NCBI RefSeq assembly: GCF_014268275.3
Contig: NZ_CP077084.1
Location: 1,550,001 to 1,614,000 of the forward strand
Reading direction: 5' to 3'
Length of the DNA stretch: 64,000 bases
From: Pseudomonas tritici
GTDB lineage: Bacteria; Pseudomonadota; Gammaproteobacteria; Pseudomonadales; Pseudomonadaceae
Below are positions 58,047-64,000 of this stretch, piece by piece; position 1 is the stretch's first letter; each line of letters begins with the position of its first letter. The notes under the pieces were generated by a model. The model saw only the letters and a list, made by a program, of their open reading frames with translations, searched no databases and had not been told where the DNA came from. The position numbers and the translations under genes are program-made.

Positions 58047-58071
58047 ACCCACCTGACCCGGTGGGTTTTTT
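58047..58071 (+). terminator. Terminator of the OYE-family gene
   Basis: AACCCAC-CTGACCC-GGTGGGTT followed by T4, 25 bases after the stop. Confidence 0.82.
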
Positions 58072-58295
58072 ACGCGCGCAGGTGTCGGATATGTCTGTAG
58101 GTATTTGTTACCTAAGCAATTATTTAAGTTAATACTCTAAAAAAATCCCACACGAGAGCAGATTTTTTCTACCCTTAGGGTAAGCCTGATTTCTGGCCCA
58201 GGAAGTCAGTGGGTTTGCTCACTGAGGCATTGCGCTTCATGGGAGACGGGTAATGGGCAACAGGAGTATTCGATGCATATCAGGAGAACCAGTCC

Positions 58296-58481
58296 ATGGC
58301 CAAGTCCTATGGTGTAGCGGGTGTGGTGACGTCTTTTCTGACCCGCAGGATGTCGTTGCGGGGGCGAAGGTTGAGCTCAGATGAAGTGGAATTGCTGGCG
58401 CAGTACCGCGCCCTGACCGAGAACGATCAGATGGCAATGCGCTATTTGATTGGGGCGATGAAGAGTGTGTCGCGGTTCTGA
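58296..58481 (+). CDS. Small hypothetical protein
   Basis: Basic protein of 61 residues with a strong AGGAGA ribosome binding site 8-9 bases before the ATG, so very likely expressed. The second half (SSDEVELLAQYRALTENDQMAMRYLI) resembles the helical segment that follows the DNA-binding domain in some small regulators, but no DNA-binding domain is present. No function can be given. The 58072-58295 stretch before it has an AT-rich, promoter-like part. Confidence 0.75.
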   Translation: MAKSYGVAGVVTSFLTRRMSLRGRRLSSDEVELLAQYRALTENDQMAMRYLIGAMKSVSRF

Positions 58482-58498
58482 GGATCGTCGTTAAACAA

Positions 58499-58526
58499 GG
58501 TGGGAGCTGGCAAGCCAGCTCCCACC
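58499..58526. repeat. Compact REP palindrome
   Basis: GGTGGGAGCTGGC-AA-GCCAGCTCCCACC style hairpin directly after the opgD stop codon region; may act as the end of the opgD transcript. Confidence 0.85.
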
Positions 58527-58530
58527 GGTA

Positions 58531-60156
58531 TCACGTGTACTTACGCTGGTCCGGTGCCGGCGGGAAGTACTGATACAACCAGGTTTCACTCAAGGTGCGG
58601 TCCTGGGTACGGATAAACAGGCGCAGTTCCACCGGCTCCACGCTGTCGCTGGTCGGGTACCAGTCGAACAGGATGCGGTAGCCCTTGATGTTATCCAGCA
58701 CCAGCACGCTGAAATCCTTGACCTGGCCATGGGAGCACGTCACCACTGGCTCAATCCCTGTGCCGGGTGGCAGGCGGTCCAGGCCACCGCCCTTGAAGTC
58801 TACGGCGAAACGGCGCGCCCACACCTCAGGGTAGTGCTCACCCGGTGCCCAACCTTCGATAAAGCCACCCATGCCTGAGCGGGTCGCGTCTACCTGGGCC
58901 AACGGCGTGCTCACCGGTGGCAGGGCGCTCCAGTACAGCTTGTAGCCGTAGTTCAGTGATTCGCCGGCTGCCACGGGTTTTTTTGGGGTCCAGAAGGCCA
59001 CGATGTTATCGAGGGTCTCGCCGGTTGTAGGAATTTCCAACAGGTCGATGGAGCCTTCACCCCAAGCCGTGGTGGGTTCAACCCATAGGCTCGGGCGCTT
59101 GCTGTACCAGTCCACGGTGTCCTGGTAACTGGCGAACTCATGGTCGGTCTGCACCAGGCCAAAGCCTTTGGGGTCGGTGTCGGCAAACGCGTTGAACTGC
59201 AGCTTGGCCGGGTTGTTCAGCGGGCGGCAGATCCATTCGCCATTGCCGCGCCACATCGCCAGGCGGTCCGAGTCGTGGATTTGCGGGTGGATGGTGTCGC
59301 ACATGCGGCGCTCATGGGTACCGCAACTGAACATGCTGGTCATCGGCGCGATGCCCAGTTGTTCGATGGCGGTACGCGCATTGATGTGCGCATCGATCGC
59401 CATCACCACCTGGTTGGCCTGGCAGTCGATATCGAAGCGGTAGGCGCCGGTGGCGCTCGGCGAGTCGAGCAGGGCGTAGACCACGAAGCGGGTGGCGTTC
59501 TTGTCCGGGGTTTCGAACCAGAACTGCGTGAAATCGGGGAATTCCTCGCGTTTTTTCGCGTAGGTGTCGATGGCCAGGCCACGGGCGGAGAGGCCGTACT
59601 GGCCGGTGGAATCCACTGCGCGAAAGTAGCTCGCGCCGAGAAATGACAGCACATCATGGCGGTCCAGTTCCGGCGCCTTGAACAGCTTGAAGCCGGAGAA
59701 ACCCAGGTCGCCGGTCAGCTGTTTGGTGTCGACCGTGGTTTTTTCATAGTTGAACAGCGAAGGGCGGAAATGCACCTCACGGGCTTCGCGGGTCTTGGGG
59801 TCGACGCTGTGCATGCGCACCGGCGTCTTGAACCCCATGCCGACGTGGAAGAACTGCACGTCGAGCTGGCCGTTCAATTCCTTCCACAACGAGTGGTTGC
59901 CGTCGTAGCCGATGGCGTTGAAATTCTGCGGGGTCATGGTCGCCAGGGTGGGCGGCAGCACTTGTTTCGTGTCTTTGTAAGCGGTCCCGGCGAGTTGCTT
60001 GGCCTGGGCCTTCAGCGATTCGAAATCGAACGCCACGGCCTTGCCATCGGCGGCACGGTTCCCGGCCCAGGCCTGGGCGGCAAGCAGGCCGCTGGCCGAC
60101 AAACCGGTGTAAGCCGCAATGGCCATGGACGCTTTGAGCAAATTCCTGCGGTGCAT
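58531..60156 (-). CDS. opgD: Periplasmic glucan biosynthesis protein OpgD/MdoD
   Basis: Protein of 541 residues, OpgD/OpgG family. Tat signal at the N-terminus ([20 protein letters not shown], cleavage near AQAWA), then the MdoG domain ([24 protein letters not shown]-type block, [10 protein letters not shown]). It acts in the periplasm on the structure of osmoregulated beta-glucans. Single gene here; opgGH are not in the window. Confidence 0.94.
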   Translation of the reverse strand: MHRRNLLKASMAIAAYTGLSASGLLAAQAWAGNRAADGKAVAFDFESLKAQAKQLAGTAYKDTKQVLPPTLATMTPQNFNAIGYDGNHSLWKELNGQLDVQFFHVGMGFKTPVRMHSVDPKTREAREVHFRPSLFNYEKTTVDTKQLTGDLGFSGFKLFKAPELDRHDVLSFLGASYFRAVDSTGQYGLSARGLAIDTYAKKREEFPDFTQFWFETPDKNATRFVVYALLDSPSATGAYRFDIDCQANQVVMAIDAHINARTAIEQLGIAPMTSMFSCGTHERRMCDTIHPQIHDSDRLAMWRGNGEWICRPLNNPAKLQFNAFADTDPKGFGLVQTDHEFASYQDTVDWYSKRPSLWVEPTTAWGEGSIDLLEIPTTGETLDNIVAFWTPKKPVAAGESLNYGYKLYWSALPPVSTPLAQVDATRSGMGGFIEGWAPGEHYPEVWARRFAVDFKGGGLDRLPPGTGIEPVVTCSHGQVKDFSVLVLDNIKGYRILFDWYPTSDSVEPVELRLFIRTQDRTLSETWLYQYFPPAPDQRKYT

Positions 60157-60361
60157 AGAGACAACCTGTCGTGAGCAAATCCCGCGCCGTTCCTGGCACG
60201 TAGCGGATCAGAAATTACGGTTCGGACATGCCTTCGGCCAAACGCAACGGACATTAAACAGACGCCGGATAGCTTAAGCGGTTCGATGACGCAGGAAAAT
60301 TGATTGATAGCGGGGTGATGGCGTTGCATGTGAAACAAGACATTTCCAGGTCCTTCTCAGG

Positions 60362-62224
60362 TCAGCTCACTTCAGCGACTGCCCGATACGCCTCATCAAT
60401 CGCCGCATGCGCATACGCACTCCACGCGGCGTCCGAATTGGCAATGCTCACATGCCCCACCGGCTTCCTCGCCAGCTTCATCCACGCTTCGTTCTCATCG
60501 GTATCATCAAACAAGCTGTTGGAGAAGCTCGCATAACCATGTGACCAGCGGTTGACAGTGATCGCCAGAATATCGGTCTGGTGGTTGAACCCACCCGGCC
60601 CAAGCATGCGTTGCAATTGGTCACGCAACTGCGCTTCCAGTTGCTCGAACGTCTGCCCATATAACTTGCCTCGCCCGGCGCGTGCCTGGTCGCGGGCGTT
60701 CATGCCGCTGTTGGGGCTGGTGGGTACGTAGACCATATGCAAGCCAATCGGCTGCGTCGGGTCGCGCGGGTGGTCGTAGCCGCCCATGCTCACCGGGTAG
60801 TCCAGTTTGATCCGGCTGTAAGGCTGGGTTGCCGCGTAAATTTCGTGCACGCCCAGTTTCTGGAACGACTGCCAATTGCGGATCACCACCTTGGTGTACA
60901 CCAGCGGGTATTTGACGTTCTGGCTCAGGGCATGGGCTTGGGGCGCGGGCAGGTCCTTCAACAGGTAAGGAATCATCATGTTGTAGCAGGCCAGGATGCA
61001 GCGTTTGCCGCGCACCTGTGCGAGTTGTCCGCCACGGCTGTAGCCGATGTGCACGCCGTCACCGACGTTACGCACACTCACCGCCGTGCTATTCAAACGC
61101 AGCCGCACCGCCGCCTTGGGTTGATCGAGCCTGGCGTAATCAAAGGCCGCCAGCACGATATCGTCCATGGTATGGCCCGGCGCCACACCTGGGATGAGGC
61201 TGCGCACCAGCAACCGCGCCACCGACGCATTGCCGTCCGGGAAATGGTAGATGTAGGGCTCTTCCATTTCCGCCGCCGCTTCTTCACTGATTGGCGCCAG
61301 ATTCATCCCGGCAAAGCCAGGGAAACCCACGTTATAAGCGTCGGACGACGCCACCGCATCAATGCTCAGGGCCATGAAGTCATTGGTGCGGCTCTGGAAG
61401 TACTTCACCGCGCCTTCGGAAAGTCCTACGTTCTTGCGTAAAAAATCCCGGTAGCTGGTGGCTGCCAGGTAGGCGGCTTTTTCGTTGGCGGTCTTGCCCA
61501 GCAGGTAATCCTTGGGCGCTGTGTGCAGCTCGATCAGGGCCTGGCGGTCCGCGGCTGGCAACGGAAAGTCATTGATGAAATCGCCGATGGCGCGCGCATT
61601 CAGTCGGTCCGGGGCGATGTCGTCGGCCACCATCGGCGTTGGGTCGCCGGTCACCAGTTTGTCTTCGCCGAAGTTTTCCTTGTCGAAAAACACCCCGCGC
61701 GACAGGCCGAGGCCAGGGTAGAACTGGCGGTCGAAGGCGGTTTCGAAGCGCTTGATGTTCACCCCGAGCTTTTTCAACAGCCCGTTCACGTGCTTGCTGT
61801 AAAGGTGGTTGGGCGACTGGAACGCCTCGCTGCCACCGTAGCCGATGATCATGCGGCCGCCGGCCTGGAACTCGTTGCGCTTGGCGTGGCCGCCGAAGTC
61901 GTCGTGGTTTTCCAGGATCAGGATCTTCGCCTTGGGGTGCTTCTCGCGGTAGAACCACGCCGCCGACAACCCACTCAAGCCGCCACCCACGACCACTAGA
62001 TCGTAATCCTCGGTGATCGGTAGTTTTTCGGTGTCGAACACCTTCTTTTCCCAGCCCATCTGGTGCGCCACTTCAAACGAGCCGACATGGCTGCCGCGCA
62101 AGCCGGTAAGGGCGGGTGGGTAGTAACGACCATCGGGAGCGGCTTGAAGCAGTTGCAGCGGGGTCATACCGGCGGCAATGGTGACAGCGACGCCGTTGAG
62201 GAAGTCGCGGCGGGTGATATCCAT
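60362..62224 (-). CDS. spdH: Spermidine dehydrogenase SpdH
   Basis: FAD-dependent amine dehydrogenase of 620 residues, the length of P. aeruginosa SpdH (PA3713). Tat-like N-terminus TRRDFLNGVAVTIAAG, dinucleotide-binding motif DYDLVVVGGGLSGLSAAWF near 75, and ENHDDFGGHAKRNEF. SpdH of P. aeruginosa splits spermidine to 1,3-diaminopropane and 4-aminobutanal, with haem as a cofactor, probably in the periplasm. patD lies just upstream on the same strand and would oxidise the aldehyde. Substrate inferred by family and context. Confidence 0.82.
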   Translation of the reverse strand: MDITRRDFLNGVAVTIAAGMTPLQLLQAAPDGRYYPPALTGLRGSHVGSFEVAHQMGWEKKVFDTEKLPITEDYDLVVVGGGLSGLSAAWFYREKHPKAKILILENHDDFGGHAKRNEFQAGGRMIIGYGGSEAFQSPNHLYSKHVNGLLKKLGVNIKRFETAFDRQFYPGLGLSRGVFFDKENFGEDKLVTGDPTPMVADDIAPDRLNARAIGDFINDFPLPAADRQALIELHTAPKDYLLGKTANEKAAYLAATSYRDFLRKNVGLSEGAVKYFQSRTNDFMALSIDAVASSDAYNVGFPGFAGMNLAPISEEAAAEMEEPYIYHFPDGNASVARLLVRSLIPGVAPGHTMDDIVLAAFDYARLDQPKAAVRLRLNSTAVSVRNVGDGVHIGYSRGGQLAQVRGKRCILACYNMMIPYLLKDLPAPQAHALSQNVKYPLVYTKVVIRNWQSFQKLGVHEIYAATQPYSRIKLDYPVSMGGYDHPRDPTQPIGLHMVYVPTSPNSGMNARDQARAGRGKLYGQTFEQLEAQLRDQLQRMLGPGGFNHQTDILAITVNRWSHGYASFSNSLFDDTDENEAWMKLARKPVGHVSIANSDAAWSAYAHAAIDEAYRAVAEVS

Positions 62225-62260
62225 GGGAACCTGCGAATTATTTATTGTTATAAGGAGATC

Positions 62261-62355
62261 CCCTGTGGGAGCGGGCTTGCTCGCGAATACGGTGTGTCAG
62301 TCGACACATGTGTGCCGGATGTACCGCATTCGCGAGCAAGCCTGCTCCCACAGGG
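62261..62355. repeat. REP element pair (GTGGGAGCGGGC type)
   Basis: CCCTGTGGGAGCGGGCTTGC and its complement ending GCTCCCACAGGG frame a 50-base centre between patD and spdH. Confidence 0.88.
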
Positions 62356-62364
62356 GGCACAGCA

Positions 62365-63789
62365 TTAGTGCTTGAACATCACATGGCGAACGGTGGTGTA
62401 GTCCTCCAGCCCGTACATGGACATGTCCTTGCCGTAGCCGGACAGTTTCTGACCGCCGTGAGGCATTTCGCTGACGAGCATGAAGTGGGTGTTCACCCAG
62501 GTGCAGCCGTACTGCAAGCGCGCGGCCAAACGATGGGCGCGTCCTGCATCGGCGGTCCATACGGATGACGCCAGGCCGTAGTCCGAATCATTGGCCCAGC
62601 CCAGCACTTGCGCTTCATCGGTGAACTTGGTCACCGACACCACGGGCCCGAATACCTCGCGGCGCACGATCTCGTCGTCCTGCTGCGCGTCGGCCAGCAC
62701 GGTCGGCTCAAAGAAGAAACCATTGCCTTCCACCGCCTTGCCGCCGGTGACCAGGCGAATATGCGGTTGTGCCACGGCGCGTTCGACAAACCCGGCGACA
62801 CGGTCGCGATGCTGAGCGGTAATCAGCGGGCCCAGTTCGGTGGCCGGATCATCCTGCAAACCGTACTTGATGCTGGCGACCGCGGCGCCGAGCTTCTCGA
62901 CAAACGCATCGTAGATGTCCGCTTGCGCGTAGATCCGGCACGCAGCGGTGCAATCCTGCCCGGCGTTGTAGAAGCCAAAGGTGCGAATGCCTTCCACGGC
63001 AGCATCGATATCGGCATCGTTGAAGATGATCACCGGCGCCTTGCCGCCCAGCTCCATGTGCATGCGCTTAACGCTGTCGGCGGTGCTGGAAATGATGTTT
63101 GCACCGGTGGCGATGGAGCCGGTCAGCGAGACCATGCGCACTTTCGGATGATTCACCAGTGGGCTGCCGACGGTTGGCCCACGCCCGAACACCAGATTGA
63201 GTACGCCGGCCGGGAAAATTTCAGCGGCCAGTTCGACCATGCGCAACGCGGTCAGCGGGGTTTGTTCTGACGGCTTGAGCACCACGGTATTACCGGCGGC
63301 GAGCGCCGGGGCAATTTTCCAGGCGACCATCATCAGTGGGTAGTTCCAGGGTGCGATGGAGGCAATCACGCCCACCGGGTCGCGGCGGATCATCGAGGTG
63401 TGCCCGGGCAAGTACTCACCGCCGGCCGAGCCGCTCATGCAACGGCTGGCACCGGCAAAGAAGCGGAACACGTCGGCAATCGCCGGGATTTCATCGTTCA
63501 GCGCGGCGCTGTAAGGCTTGCCGCAGTTGTCCGATTCCAGCTTGGCCAGCTCTTCCCCATGGGCTTCGATCACGTCCGCCAGCTTCAGCAGCAACAGCGA
63601 GCGATCCTTGGGCGCGGTTTGCGACCAGCCTTCGAAGGCGGCATCGGCAGCGCGCACGGCGGCGTCGACCTGGGCTTCGCTGGCTTCCTTGATTTCCACC
63701 AGCACGCGGCCGAGTGCCGGGTTGAATATGGCTTGGGCCGGGCCTTCGCCTTCTACCAGTTGGCCGTTGATCAGTAGCTTGGTTTGCAT
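62365..63789 (-). CDS. patD: 4-Aminobutyraldehyde dehydrogenase
   Basis: NAD-dependent aldehyde dehydrogenase of 474 residues, same length as E. coli PatD (YdcW). Cofactor block [20 protein letters not shown], general-base Glu in [11 protein letters not shown] near 252, catalytic Cys in [13 protein letters not shown] near 286. It turns 4-aminobutanal into GABA. In E. coli, patD follows the ydcSTUV transporter; here a permease gene ends just upstream, the same order. Confidence 0.9.
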   Translation of the reverse strand: MQTKLLINGQLVEGEGPAQAIFNPALGRVLVEIKEASEAQVDAAVRAADAAFEGWSQTAPKDRSLLLLKLADVIEAHGEELAKLESDNCGKPYSAALNDEIPAIADVFRFFAGASRCMSGSAGGEYLPGHTSMIRRDPVGVIASIAPWNYPLMMVAWKIAPALAAGNTVVLKPSEQTPLTALRMVELAAEIFPAGVLNLVFGRGPTVGSPLVNHPKVRMVSLTGSIATGANIISSTADSVKRMHMELGGKAPVIIFNDADIDAAVEGIRTFGFYNAGQDCTAACRIYAQADIYDAFVEKLGAAVASIKYGLQDDPATELGPLITAQHRDRVAGFVERAVAQPHIRLVTGGKAVEGNGFFFEPTVLADAQQDDEIVRREVFGPVVSVTKFTDEAQVLGWANDSDYGLASSVWTADAGRAHRLAARLQYGCTWVNTHFMLVSEMPHGGQKLSGYGKDMSMYGLEDYTTVRHVMFKH

Positions 63790-63838
63790 GGTTCAGCTCT
63801 CCTAAAACGAGTGTTTACCCCTGAATAAATGCGATTCA

Positions 63839-63870
63839 AATGTGGGAGCTGGCAAGCCAGCTCCCACATT
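63839..63870. repeat. Compact REP palindrome
   Basis: AATGTGGGAGCTGGC-AA-GCCAGCTCCCACATT, a complete hairpin between patD and the permease gene. Confidence 0.85.
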
Positions 63871-63903
63871 GACCGTGTTTCTTCAGAGGCAGGGTCTTGT
63901 CAG

Positions 63904-64000
63904 TTATTTACCGCCACTCCCCGCCACGCTTTCACCGCCGCGCGTCAGGTAATACGCACCGAGAATCGGCACCATCGTCACCAGCATCACCAGCATCGCC
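63904..64000 (-). CDS. ABC transporter permease, 3' end (partial)
   Basis: The last 32 codons of a membrane protein are visible on the minus strand, ending AMLVMLVTMVPILGAYYLT and RGGESVAGSGGK before TAA. The hydrophobic helix and short polar tail fit the end of a YdcV/PotC-type permease. Upstream of patD, so probably polyamine or GABA-related uptake. The gene runs off the window. Confidence 0.65.
   Translation of the reverse strand, partial: AMLVMLVTMVPILGAYYLTRGGESVAGSGGK

Overview
This window is a stretch of chromosome from a fluorescent Pseudomonas (P. fluorescens group). The evidence is the gene set and order: aauRS-aatJQMP, glpFKRD, argF, bfr-bfd, rnt-pyrC-motY-argG, nth-rnfB-metG-mrp, fdxA-mutS, cinA-recA-recX, erdR-dgkA and finR/fpr. 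High GC, Pseudomonas-type paired REP elements, an rsmZ gene and a GacA box agree with this. No tRNA, rRNA, CRISPR array or insertion sequence was seen.

Layout. 0-9 kb: an NtrC-type regulator, glpM, and acidic amino-acid sensing and uptake (aauR, aauS, then aatP-aatM-aatQ-aatJ behind a sigma-54 promoter). 9-14 kb: glycerol catabolism (glpD, glpR, glpK, glpF). 14-27 kb: housekeeping, including ybaK, an ABC ATPase overlapping argF, a molybdopterin oxidoreductase, grxD, bfr, bfd, a peroxiredoxin, rnt-pyrC, motY, argG and a LuxR-type regulator. 27-36.4 kb: a small PA3496-like protein, nth, an orphan soluble RnfB, metG, mrp, the regulatory RNA gene rsmZ with its GacA box, fdxA and mutS.

36.5-42.2 kb: a reduced prophage or tailocin locus between mutS and cinA-recA. 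It keeps an intact CI/LexA-type repressor, a triple operator over a strong promoter, a long untranslated GGA-rich leader or small RNA, a holin, four tail or accessory genes (one a Mu Com-like regulator directly before a propeller-like repeat protein), a GH19 endolysin and a nested spanin pair. It has no integrase, terminase, capsid, sheath or tube gene. It looks like a repressor-controlled lysis module beside recA. The leader and the ribosome binding site of the first tail gene carry copies of a CsrA/RsmA-type motif, so the module may be wired into the Gac/Rsm network. I consider this the most interesting part of the window.

42.2-64 kb: cinA (pncC)-recA-recX, a LOG-family nucleosidase-like gene, a PA3611-like secreted protein, tapT, erdR-dgkA, finR/fpr, trmO, a DUF1456 gene, a pseudouridine synthase-like gene without the expected catalytic Asp, a GNAT gene, rimO, kup, an OYE-family reductase, opgD, and a polyamine route: spdH and patD with the tail of an ABC permease at the window edge. 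Spermidine oxidation by SpdH should give 4-aminobutanal, which PatD would oxidise to GABA.
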